Positions 1-7,000 of a stretch of DNA of 64,000 nucleotides are shown in pieces. Numbering within the stretch: position 1 is the first letter of the stretch; every line of letters begins with the position of its first letter. The position numbers and the translations under genes are program-made. The stretch covers positions 1 through 64,000 of the forward strand of contig JACPPG010000028.1 of the NCBI GenBank assembly GCA_016191115.1, read 5' to 3'. The DNA comes from Planctomycetia bacterium (GTDB lineage: Bacteria; Planctomycetota; Planctomycetia; Pirellulales; JACPPG01). A model generated the notes under the pieces. It saw only the letters and a program-made list of their open reading frames with translations, was not told the DNA's origin and ran no database searches.

Positions 1-90
1 AAGTCCTTTCAGACCAACGTTGCGTCTCGGTGCCTGTCCCACTTTCCCGCCGGTGCGCCGCCGGCAAGCTTGAATCTGTGAATGGCCCTG
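1..90 (+). repeat. Dispersed ~155-bp palindromic repeat, right part (copy 1 of 6)
   Basis: This is the right half of a repeat found complete at 4043-4201, 17727-17886 and 52637-52800, nearly complete at 12421-12562, and inverted at 37246-37389. The left half lies outside the window. It ends with the AAGCTTGAATCTGTGAA-GGCCCTG block typical of the family. The open frames crossing it are spurious. Confidence 0.85.
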
Positions 91-169
91 CCTCAATACC
101 CTCGCCCCTTGCGGGAGAGGGCACCCGTGAGGGGTCAGAGAATCAGGAAGTTATTTTTCGGTCGATCCT
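91..169 (-). repeat. Partial copy of ~100-bp MITE-like element
   Basis: These ~79 bp match 33979-34057 in inverted orientation without a visible difference. The full element at 33979-34080 has ends GATCGACCGAAAAAT and ATTTTTCGGTCGATTC, which are inverted repeats. Here only one end is present, and the other side abuts the 155-bp repeat. Its edge supplies the TAG stop of the neighbouring response regulator. Confidence 0.8.
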
Positions 170-545
170 AAGCCGTCTGGAAGTCGCCTGTCACGCTCTC
201 GAGGGCGGCCAGCAAATCAGAGAAGAGGCACGGCTTCGCCAAGAGACAGTGGTCCGGCACGCCAAGTTCTCGAAATGGCTCCCGTGTGCCCAATGGCAGC
301 GAGGCGCTGCACACGACGGCCGGCATGCCGGGACGCAAAGCCCGCAGGCGGCGATACGTCTCCAGGCCGTTTATGCCCGGCAGGTCGACGTCCAACAGCG
401 CCGCGGTCACATCCGGGTTGTGGGCCGCGGAGGCGAGCGCTTCCTCGCCCGATGTGGCCTCGACGACGTCGAAGCCGCGGCGGCGCAACCGTCCGGCGAT
501 CGTTTGCCGCGTGAAGACGTCATCTTCGACATAAAGGATTGACAT
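168..545 (-). CDS. Single-domain response regulator (receiver only)
   Basis: A 125-aa CheY-like receiver with no output domain. The acidic pocket is D8/D9 (YVEDD), the phospho-acceptor is D52 in LLDVDLPG, S80 is in the Thr/Ser position, and K104 in LLAKPC is the conserved Lys. The start at 545 is preferred over an in-frame ATG 42 bases upstream because the receiver fold begins at MSILYVEDD and GGGAGAAG sits 6-8 bases before it. The stop codon lies in the repeat at 91-169, so the very C-terminus may have been altered by that insertion, although the length is normal for a stand-alone receiver. It heads a cluster of stress-type genes; the partner kinase is not in the window. Confidence 0.88.
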   Translation of the reverse strand: MSILYVEDDVFTRQTIAGRLRRRGFDVVEATSGEEALASAAHNPDVTAALLDVDLPGINGLETYRRLRALRPGMPAVVCSASLPLGTREPFRELGVPDHCLLAKPCLFSDLLAALESVTGDFQTA

Positions 546-855
546 TGCCTGCTTCTCCCATGAAACGGCGAGCGGAGCAGGTTGCATGCCGTTCCGCCAC
601 TTTGTCAGGGCGGAGGCTTGTCACAGGGCGTCCAGGCAAGGTGTAGCCCGCATCCGCAATGCGAATCGTCCATCGTCGGCCGGAATGGCTCGCGTCGGAT
701 TACGCCTGGCGCACACTGGCGACGGCGCATGTGTCAGAACCGCACACTCGGAACGCCGGGCAGTTTTCGTTTCCGGTGGCAACATCGTGGTCTGACATGC
801 CCATTTGCCGTCGGTTTGTCTGTCCATTAAATGAGCGCCAACGGTGGGCACCCGA
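546..855. other. Intergenic region without a supported gene
   Basis: This 310-base stretch between the divergent response regulator and BON gene holds only short overlapping frames on both strands, none with a family signature or a convincing ribosome site. The one signal is the sigma-54-type promoter just beyond its right end. Confidence 0.5.
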
Positions 856-871
856 TGGCACGGAACCTGCA
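856..871 (+). promoter_or_regulatory. Putative sigma-54 (-24/-12) promoter for the BON gene
   Basis: TGGCACG-GAAC-CTGCA matches the consensus TGGCACG-N4-TTGCW at every position but one (C for T). The GG and GC doublets have the right spacing. It lies 84 bases before the BON gene start. Similar sites lie before the hemerythrin operon and the receiver-like gene at 29330. Confidence 0.55.
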
Positions 872-954
872 CTTCTTTTTGACTGGAACGGATCAGGGGC
901 CGGCGTCTCAAACTCAGACGAATGTTCCAAGTCAAAGCCTTCGAGGGCGGACGT

Positions 955-1251
955 ATGAGTTTCGCCGCGATGCGAGAGACGATCGAGCGGCGCAGCCCCA
1001 TGCGACTGCGCCGCTTGGGAGGCGTGGAGCCTTCCGGCAGAGACGCGGCGGCGCAAGAAGAAGTGGTCGCGCATTTGCGCGCGTCGCCTTATGCGGAAGT
1101 GCGGCGGATTCGCTGCGACGTCCGCGAAGGAGTGGCGGTCCTCAATGGCCGCTTATCGAGTTTCTTTCAAAGGCAAATGGCGATCGCCGCGGTGCGGCGC
1201 GCCGGTGGCGTGGATCAGATTCGCGACGAGCTTGAGGTGCAGGCAAAATGA
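955..1251 (+). CDS. BON domain protein
   Basis: A 98-aa protein that is almost entirely a BON (OsmY/nodulation) domain. Residues about 30-97 show the alternating pattern VVAHLRASPYAEVRRI...V..GVAVLNGRL...VRRAGGVDQIRDEL, with the conserved Gly in the VLNGRL strand. BON domains are thought to bind phospholipid or other small hydrophobic ligands in stress proteins; no ligand can be read here. The start at 955 is chosen because GAGGGCGG precedes it; an upstream ATG at 922 would add 11 residues without family support. No signal peptide is visible, unlike OsmY. It sits behind a sigma-54-type promoter and ahead of the BaeRF and USP genes. Confidence 0.75.
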   Translation: MSFAAMRETIERRSPMRLRRLGGVEPSGRDAAAQEEVVAHLRASPYAEVRRIRCDVREGVAVLNGRLSSFFQRQMAIAAVRRAGGVDQIRDELEVQAK

Positions 1252-1303
1252 GCGCGCGCCGTGCCTAGCGAACTCGGTGCCGCATAGGGGAACGTGAACA
1301 GCC

Positions 1304-2500
1304 ATGGACACAATCACACGTGAAGAGCTTCGATGTCTTAGCCGGCCACAAGGCGAAGTGTGCGCCTCAGTGTACTTGCCGGTCGGTCGCATGCCCGAGG
1401 CCCGAATGGCGGCCGCGATCTGCTTGAAGGATGTGGCGCGCGTCGCGGAGGATGCGCTCGTGGCCCGCGCCGTTCGTCCGGCAAAAGCGCGGGAGATTCT
1501 CAAGCCGGCCTACGATCTGGCGGCCGGCAAGCTGACAGGCATTGAGCCGTGCGACGGGTTGGCGCTATTGGCCAGTGGCAGTCAGTTTCGCGCGCTGGCG
1601 TTGTCGGCTGCCGTGGAGGACCTGGCGTGGGTCGGCGAGCGATTCGCGATCCGGCCGCTCATCCCTTTTGTTGCCCGTGACGACGGTTTTTGGGCACTCG
1701 CCGCCAGTCAGAAGCGCGTTCGTCTGTTTCGCGGCGACCGACAGGGCATCGACGAGGTCCAGGTTCCGGGCATGCCCAAGAGCCTGGAGGACGTGCTGCC
1801 CGAGACGCACCCCAAACGAAACCTGCAATTCCATACGGCCAAGTGGGGCAGCGACGTGAAAAAGGACGCGGCCTTCCACGGTCAGGGAGGCGCCGTCGAT
1901 CATGAGAAGGAACGCCTTCTTATTCTCTTCCAGGACATCGATCGGGCTCTTGCCGCACTATTGCGCGACGACGACCGGCCGCTCGTGTTTGCGGGGGTCG
2001 ACTACCTGTTGCCGATCTATCAAAGCACGAACGGCTACCGGAAACTCCTCGCCGAGCACGTTTCCGGCAGTCCCGACCTGCTGAGCGACGCGCAACTGCA
2101 CGAGCGGGTCTTCGCCATCGTCAAGCCGTCGTTCGAACGCGCGCAACAGTCCGCACTGGGCGAGTTCAATCGTCTGCTTTCGGCCGGCGCGGCGAGCGAC
2201 AGCGTTCACGAGATTTTGACCGCGGCCGTCGAAGGAAGGATCAAGTCGCTCTTCACGGTCGAAACCACGGCGCCGCTCTGGGGGACGTTCGACCCGCGGA
2301 TGAATCTCGTGGCAATTCATCCACAGCAGACTCCCGCGAGCGAGGACCTCGTCGATCGGGCGTGCGCTGAAGTGATCGCCCACGGGGGCGACGTGTACGC
2401 CGTCTCCAAGGGGAGTCTCGAAGGCGATCCTCCCATGGGGGCGATCTTCCGTTACACCGCCACAGGCGCGACGACGGGACAAAGCCTGGGGGAGCGCTAG
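1304..2500 (+). CDS. BaeRF3-like protein (bacterial archaeo-eukaryotic release factor family)
   Basis: A 398-aa protein resembling the bacterial aeRF1-like (BaeRF) families, especially type 3: the N-terminus DTITREELRCLSR and PQGEVCASVYLPV, a middle KRVRLFRGDR strand, and a C-terminal eL30-like part with ...VEGRIKSLFTVETTAPLWGTFDP and a closing GGDVYAVSKGSL...MGAIFRY. Families of this kind are predicted to act on ribosomes or tRNA, but no catalytic GGQ motif is seen, so peptide release activity should not be assumed. Next to a universal stress protein, a BON protein and hemerythrin it fits a stress-response island. The start follows AGGGGAACGTGAACAGCC, a rather distant purine-rich site. Confidence 0.72.
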   Translation: MDTITREELRCLSRPQGEVCASVYLPVGRMPEARMAAAICLKDVARVAEDALVARAVRPAKAREILKPAYDLAAGKLTGIEPCDGLALLASGSQFRALALSAAVEDLAWVGERFAIRPLIPFVARDDGFWALAASQKRVRLFRGDRQGIDEVQVPGMPKSLEDVLPETHPKRNLQFHTAKWGSDVKKDAAFHGQGGAVDHEKERLLILFQDIDRALAALLRDDDRPLVFAGVDYLLPIYQSTNGYRKLLAEHVSGSPDLLSDAQLHERVFAIVKPSFERAQQSALGEFNRLLSAGAASDSVHEILTAAVEGRIKSLFTVETTAPLWGTFDPRMNLVAIHPQQTPASEDLVDRACAEVIAHGGDVYAVSKGSLEGDPPMGAIFRYTATGATTGQSLGER

Positions 2501-2547
2501 AGGCTACATCGAATCGCGATGCACGCCACTAACACGAAGGTGAAGCC

Positions 2548-3003
2548 ATGAAAGCCAAGAAGATCCTGTTTCCGACCGACTTTTCCACGCTTAGCAACGC
2601 CGCCCTCGAACACGCGACGGTCCTGGCGAAGGAAAGTGGTGCGACGCTGCTGGTGGTGCACGTCGCCGAACCGCCCGCGGTCTACGGCGCGGGCGAGATG
2701 TACTATGGCGTTCCCGACCCGGACACGCCCACTTTGCGGCGCATGCTTTCCGAAATAGCGCCCAGCGACGCCACCGTTCCGTGCGAACGGCGCTTGCTCG
2801 TGGGCGACCCTGCCGCTGAGATCATCGCCGCGGCCGAGGCGGAACACGCCGACATGATCGTCATCAGCACGCACGGCCGCACCGGGCTGAGCCGGGTACT
2901 GATGGGAAGCGTCGCCGAGCTGGTAGTTCGTCGGGCGACTTGTCCGGTGCTAACGCTCAAGCCGTCCGCGGGCTCGCCGACGACGGCTTCGTCCAATCGC
3001 TAA
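2548..3003 (+). CDS. Universal stress protein (UspA family)
   Basis: A 151-aa single Usp domain. The N-terminus KKILFPTDFSTLSNAALEHA carries the first beta strand and the Asp that contacts adenine. The C-terminal THGRTGLSRVLMGSVAE is the G-2x-G-9x-G(S/T) nucleotide-binding signature, so the protein is of the ATP-binding class. Its role is usually survival under starvation, redox or low-oxygen stress; the partner is unknown. The start has AAGGTGAAGCC in front. It lies 47 bases after the BaeRF gene in the same direction and is probably co-transcribed. The coding sequence is followed directly by a decayed phosphofructokinase fragment. Confidence 0.9.
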   Translation: MKAKKILFPTDFSTLSNAALEHATVLAKESGATLLVVHVAEPPAVYGAGEMYYGVPDPDTPTLRRMLSEIAPSDATVPCERRLLVGDPAAEIIAAAEAEHADMIVISTHGRTGLSRVLMGSVAELVVRRATCPVLTLKPSAGSPTTASSNR

Positions 3004-3024
3004 ACGCGGCCTCTCAAGCGGGCG

Positions 3025-3129
3025 ATCCTGGACGCCTGCGGGGCGATGCCCCTGGAGGCGTGCATTCGCGCCCTCGTCCGCACGGCGGGGTACGAAGTCG
3101 TCGGCGTCCGCCGGGGCTATGAGGAGCTG
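3025..3129 (+). pseudogene. Remnant of a 6-phosphofructokinase N-terminus
   Basis: Read from 3046 the frame gives ACIRALVRTAGYEVVGVRRG followed by YEEL, the helix-strand-helix that follows the GGDAPGMN nucleotide loop in ATP/PPi phosphofructokinases. The loop itself is visible just upstream as GDAPG, but in another frame, so at least one frameshift and loss of two or so codons separate them. Nothing downstream resembles PFK; the sequence runs into the hemerythrin gene on the other strand. This is a small 5' relic, probably left by a deletion between the USP and hemerythrin genes. Confidence 0.5.
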
Positions 3130-3168
3130 CCCGACGAAGATTCCTTACGTTCATCCCGGAGCAGGCTT

Positions 3169-3633
3169 TCATTGCACGATGTCGGCGTCCGCGTTGAACG
3201 CTTTCTGCAACAGGGCATTCTCTTGAGCCTCGTGCGCCAGCAACTGCCTGAGGGCGCCGGCAAGCGCGTCGGCAAACACCTGCCAAAAGGCCGACGGCGT
3301 GTGCCGGTTGAGTTCGGCCTCGCGAACAAGATACCGCACGCAGGCCAGCAATGTCACGTGCTCGCTCAGCAGGTGCTCGGCCTGCGGACCGAAGCGCGGC
3401 GCGTGCGCGAGCGCTTCCTCCAGAAAACCCCCTTGCTCCTCGCGGGCAAAATGGTCCGCCAACACGCGCTCCAGCTTTTGGAGCCGCACCCAGATGTCTT
3501 CCGCGAGCGGGCCCGGCCAGCCCCGCCCGACAGCTTCCTTGAGGAGAAGCTCCAGGCGGTGTACCATGTCACCCAAATCCCGGTGCTCCGATTTCATGGC
3601 GTCGATAAAGGCTTTCGATTCTTGGCCGATCAT
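3169..3633 (-). CDS. Hemerythrin-like cation-binding domain protein
   Basis: A 154-aa four-helix-bundle protein with the hemerythrin/HHE ligand pattern: EHRDL near residue 17, HFAREEQGGFLEEAL near residue 61, LLSEH near residue 88, and LLAHEAQENALLQKAF near residue 132. Such proteins bind a di-iron centre and sense or store O2 or NO, or protect iron-sulfur proteins. There is no N- or C-terminal partner domain. The ATG overlaps the TGA of the preceding 64-aa ORF (ATGA), so translation is probably coupled. A sigma-54-type promoter lies upstream of that ORF, which fits induction by a regulator responding to redox or oxygen state (inference). Confidence 0.8.
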   Translation of the reverse strand: MIGQESKAFIDAMKSEHRDLGDMVHRLELLLKEAVGRGWPGPLAEDIWVRLQKLERVLADHFAREEQGGFLEEALAHAPRFGPQAEHLLSEHVTLLACVRYLVREAELNRHTPSAFWQVFADALAGALRQLLAHEAQENALLQKAFNADADIVQ

Positions 3634-3824
3634 GTCAGTGTCCTCCCATTTCCGGGCGCGTGAAGTGGTCCTCGGCCAACCGCATGATGAAAGTGATTGG
3701 CCAGCGCGGCAGCTTCGCTGAGGAAGGCCGTGGCTTCCTCGGCAAGCACCGTGCTATTGGCCATCCTCAACGGGCCAAACACTGCCCCATTACCGGCGGC
3801 AACGTCAAATCGCAAGATGCACAT
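3630..3824 (-). CDS. Small protein translationally coupled to hemerythrin
   Basis: A 64-aa reading frame starting MCILRFDVAAGNGAVFGPL, with a His-containing stretch (ANHFHHAVGRG) near residue 42. I do not recognise its family. Three things argue that it is real: a purine-rich ribosome site AGAGAGGG nine bases before the ATG, an ATGA overlap with the hemerythrin start, and a sigma-54-type promoter about 34 bases upstream. No signal peptide or membrane segment is visible. It may be an accessory factor for the hemerythrin or a leader peptide; the sequence does not decide. Confidence 0.5.
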   Translation of the reverse strand: MCILRFDVAAGNGAVFGPLRMANSTVLAEEATAFLSEAAALANHFHHAVGRGPLHAPGNGRTLT

Positions 3825-3857
3825 GACTGACGCCCTCTCTAAGCTCTCTGAACAAGC

Positions 3858-3873
3858 CGCAAAACCCGTGCCC
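3858..3873 (-). promoter_or_regulatory. Putative sigma-54 promoter for small ORF + hemerythrin
   Basis: On the minus strand the sequence reads GGGCACG-GGTT-TTGCG, against the consensus TGGCACG-N4-TTGCW; only the first and last positions differ. It ends 34 bases before the ATG of the 64-aa ORF, a normal promoter-to-start distance. Confidence 0.55.
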
Positions 3874-4042
3874 CGTGTTCTTTCTGGCGCTACGGTACGA
3901 ATTGTCCCCACTCGGCCCGCTTGATACGGCCAGATTGACTGCGTCAGAGCGCGCGGGTGTGCGTACTCGCACGCAAGGAGATTGACGACCGTTGCCAAGC
4001 GGCAAACAACACCACACCTGTCAAGAGTGCCGCCGCCAGCCG
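3874..4042. other. Intergenic region
   Basis: Nothing beyond short overlapping frames was seen between the sigma-54-type site and the next dispersed repeat. Confidence 0.4.
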
Positions 4043-4201
4043 TGGGGCCATTCTGTTTTTCAAAATGGCGAGGCGGGAAAATGGGACTGGCTCCGAGCAC
4101 AAACAGCGCAAGCCCTTTCATACCAACGCTGCGTCTCGGTGCCTGTCCCACTTTCCCGCCGGTGCGCCGCCGGCAAGCTTGAATCTTTGAACGGCCCTGG
4201 G
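4043..4201 (+). repeat. Dispersed ~155-bp palindromic repeat (copy 2)
   Basis: A full copy from GGGGCCATTCTG to GAACGGCCCTGGG. The inner arms GGGAAAATGGGACTGGCTCC and GGTGCCTGTCCCACTTTCCC form an imperfect inverted repeat. Confidence 0.88.
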
Positions 4202-4304
4202 CGCTGGGGCGTCGAATTCCTTGCCGGACGTCGCATTTCCCGGCCTAATAAACGGCGCGGGCGGGCGTTTTCTTGGGTGAGGAGCAGGCCTACCGGCTGA
4301 TCGG

Positions 4305-4800
4305 CTAGTTGACCAGCTCCTCGATCCGCACGCCCCCCGGCGGAGGCATCGACCCGGCATTCAAGAAGCGGCGGATGTTCGAGTACGAGGCGGTGTCGAC
4401 GTCGATGGAAAAGGTCGAAAGCGGCTGCTGGGCGACAAGCTGGAAGGCGTTTTCCACGACCGCGTCGTAGGCTTCGGTGTTGAAATCCTTCTCTGCCTCG
4501 AAGGCCGGCCGGTTTTGCTGCTTGTCTTGTCCGGGGAGCGGTTCATCCGCAATACCGTTTCCGCTGCCGTCCTTCGCGCGCACCCCAACATCCAGATCGG
4601 CCGTGAAGAGATGCTCATGCAGGCCAACTCCAAGGTTTCGTTGGGCAGGCGTGTTGCTCACGAAATAGGGATCGACACGGCCTTCCGGCGCCGCGATCAT
4701 GCCATTCGCATTTGCGTCGGCAGGCAATTGCCCGCCTGCCCCGTAGCTGCCCCCGCCGAAATTCGCGCGCATAGGCGTTTGGCCGACGTCGGCGAGGGTG
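4305..4800 (-). pseudogene. Truncated von Willebrand factor A (YfbK-like) protein
   Basis: The frame runs from about 4853 to 4305, but only the part below ~4800 looks like protein. It carries the pre-domain of YfbK-like vWA proteins ([20 protein letters not shown], then [20 protein letters not shown], then [14 protein letters not shown]). It stops exactly where the family continues with YF and then about 300 further residues, including the MIDAS-containing vWA domain. The 5' end merges into a palindromic repeat at 4806-4925. Both ends therefore look removed and no vWA domain survives. Confidence 0.65.
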
Positions 4801-4805
4801 GAGCC

Positions 4806-4925
4806 GCGGATCGGCGCGGATGAACGCCGATCAGGCGCCGTTCCGGGAAGCATCCGCGTTCATCCGCGCCAATCCGTGGCCCTTCTTCTCTCGGTTCTTC
4901 TCCGTGCCTCCGCGCCTCCGTGATT
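4806..4925. repeat. Palindromic intergenic repeat
   Basis: GGCGCGGATGAACGCCGAT near 4813 is answered by GCGTTCATCCGCGCCAATCC near 4856, forming a hairpin. The adjoining CTTCTCCGTGCCTCCGCGCC resembles the ends of the elements at 8806-8974 and 10184-10366. It abuts the broken vWA gene. Confidence 0.6.
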
Positions 4926-5006
4926 GAACTCTTCGGGCCCGCTGCCTTCCTTGCGGCCCTGTAACAATCGGCGGCGGCTCTCCGCAAAAATCCGCGCGGA
5001 AATCTG

Positions 5007-5036
5007 TTGGCAATCGCCTGGCGAATTTGAGATAAT
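5007..5036 (+). promoter_or_regulatory. Possible sigma-70 promoter for the first Hint lipoprotein gene
   Basis: TTGGCA, an 18-base gap and GATAAT lie about 108 bases before the gene at 5144. The match is moderate. Confidence 0.3.
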
Positions 5037-5143
5037 CCGTGGCGGCGGTCCCAAGGGATCGCCACGAGGCAAGCCCGCTATCTGTCGGAACGGTGGCATA
5101 AAGGGCACGGAACAGATTCGCCATTTCTGGCCGGGGGTGTGTC

Positions 5144-6937
5144 ATGCAGCGCGAGCGAGCGGTTGCGCACGGCGTGGGGGCGGTTCTCATTGGTGTCGGG
5201 TTTCTCACAGCGTGTGCAACTGCGGCGGATCGTGCCGCGGTTGCGGCGAGGGAGGACCCAAAAGCGTCCAAAGCCGCGCTTCTCGTGCGGCGGGCGCTTG
5301 AAGCGGAAGCGATGGGCAAGCCGGACGACCGCGCGGCGCGCTTGCGAGAAGCACTTGAAGTCGACGCGGACTATGCTCCTGCCCACTGGCATTCCGGTGA
5401 AGTGCGCGTGGGCGATCGCTGGTTCTCGGTCGACGAGGCTGCCCAGGAGCGGACCAGGTCTGGCAAGGTGGCTGAATACCGCAAGTTTCGCGACAAGGCA
5501 CAGCGCAGCGTCCCCGCGCAGCTACGCGTGGCCCGCTTTTGCCGTGATGCGGGACTCAAGGACCAAGAACGAGTGCACCTGTACTTCGCCTATTTGCTCG
5601 ACCCGGACTCACCGCCAAAACAATTGATCGACAACTTGGGACTGGTGCCGTACGCGGGGTTGCTTCTCCCGCGCGAGCAGGTCGAAGCGATCCGCGACAA
5701 CGAGTCGCGGGCCCAAAAGACGGCCGACGTTTGGCTGCCGCGATTGTCGCAATGGGCCACGGCCGCGGCCGTGGACGAGAATAGCCGGGCCGCCGTGATC
5801 GAACAAATCAGCTCGATCGACGACCCCGACACGATCCCCGCGTTGGAGGCTGTGTTCGCCACGGCCCCGGCCCAGTTGGGCGTTGCCGTCATCGAGAGCC
5901 TCAAGGGAATGTCAGGGCAGGCCGCGACCGATTCGCTGTTGCGGTATGCGCTTTTCTCACCGGAGTTGGACGTGCGCGACGCGGCGGCCGAGGGGCTTAA
6001 GGAGCGCTCTCCGTTTAGCTACATGCCAGTCTTGATGGGGGCGCTCGAATCGCCGGTTCAGGTGCGACTCGAATCGACCGTGTTAGCGGGCCAGGTTGGC
6101 CACATGCTGACGCTGTTCCAGGAAGGGCCATTCCATGTGCGGAGCGCGGTGTCGAGCGGAGCAGCCTCGATCTCACGGAGCACGCTCATCAGTGCTCTTC
6201 ACGGTACGTCTACCACGGTTCGGTACACGCCTGACCAGTCTCTGTATTCCGATTACTTGCTTGCCTCGGCGGCCGACGCTCACAACAACCGCGTTGGCCC
6301 GATGAACGAACGGGTCATCGAAATCCTGCGGACCACGACCGGCTTGCGCCTTGGGCCCGATCCGAATCCCTGGTGGGATTACTGGTACGACTACAACGAA
6401 ATCTATCGACCGCCGCAAAAATACGTCAGCCGTTCGGTGCAGACCTTCGTTCCCCCACCGGGCGGCGATAGCGTTGTCAGATGTATTTCCTGCTTCGTCG
6501 CCGGCACGCCGGTTTGGACGATGACCGGGCCGATGGCGATTGAGCGCGTCCCGATCGGCGAGTGCATCCTGACCCAGAATCCGGCTACCGGTGAAGTCGC
6601 CTACAAGCCGGTCATGGCCAAGACCATTCGGCCGGCCAGCCCTGTGATTGCGGTCGGCGCCGGGGGTAAAACAATCAACGTCACGCGCGGCCATCCGTTT
6701 TGGGTATCGGGGAAAGGATGGCGGATGGCGAAAGAGCTTGCCGTTGGCGACTGGCTGCACACGGTCGATGGACCCATCGAAATCCAAAGCGGTATGCTTG
6801 CCGGCAATGCCGTCTGCCATAACCTCGTTGTGGCGGACTTCAGCACGTACTTCGTCGGCGACCGAAAAGTGCTCGTCCACGACAACAACATTCGCGACGC
6901 GACGCAGGCGGTCGTGCCGGGCCTTGTGGAGCGGTAG
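5144..6937 (+). CDS. HEAT/TPR-like lipoprotein with C-terminal Hint domain (copy 1)
   Basis: A 597-aa predicted lipoprotein: the hydrophobic segment ends in the lipobox LTAC with Cys24. Residues ~45-130 form helical, TPR-like pairs (LVRRALEAEAMG...ADYAPAHWHSGEVRVGDRW). Residues ~215-310 resemble HEAT repeats (DPDTIPALEAVFATAP...SGQAATDSLLRYALF). The Hint (Hedgehog/intein) domain starts at Cys450 in SCFVAGTPVWT, has the block-B TRGHPFWVSGKGW and GDWLHTVDG strand, and ends VLVHDNN. Only about 14 residues follow, so no toxin or extein domain is attached. Family members normally self-cleave at the Cys; the C-terminal N sits one residue later than in a canonical HN end. A 60% or so similar gene follows in tandem. 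GGGGGTGTGTC precedes the start. Confidence 0.75.
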   Translation: MQRERAVAHGVGAVLIGVGFLTACATAADRAAVAAREDPKASKAALLVRRALEAEAMGKPDDRAARLREALEVDADYAPAHWHSGEVRVGDRWFSVDEAAQERTRSGKVAEYRKFRDKAQRSVPAQLRVARFCRDAGLKDQERVHLYFAYLLDPDSPPKQLIDNLGLVPYAGLLLPREQVEAIRDNESRAQKTADVWLPRLSQWATAAAVDENSRAAVIEQISSIDDPDTIPALEAVFATAPAQLGVAVIESLKGMSGQAATDSLLRYALFSPELDVRDAAAEGLKERSPFSYMPVLMGALESPVQVRLESTVLAGQVGHMLTLFQEGPFHVRSAVSSGAASISRSTLISALHGTSTTVRYTPDQSLYSDYLLASAADAHNNRVGPMNERVIEILRTTTGLRLGPDPNPWWDYWYDYNEIYRPPQKYVSRSVQTFVPPPGGDSVVRCISCFVAGTPVWTMTGPMAIERVPIGECILTQNPATGEVAYKPVMAKTIRPASPVIAVGAGGKTINVTRGHPFWVSGKGWRMAKELAVGDWLHTVDGPIEIQSGMLAGNAVCHNLVVADFSTYFVGDRKVLVHDNNIRDATQAVVPGLVER

Positions 6938-7000
6938 CCGCGCCATGTTCGAAACACGATGTCCAAGCGGCGCGAGCACAGCGCGCCAGGGGGACAAAAG

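Noticed and set aside
3046-3663. 205-codon plus-strand frame beginning like phosphofructokinase
   Set aside because: Only the first ~28 codons resemble PFK; the rest is antisense to hemerythrin. Kept as a short pseudogene only.
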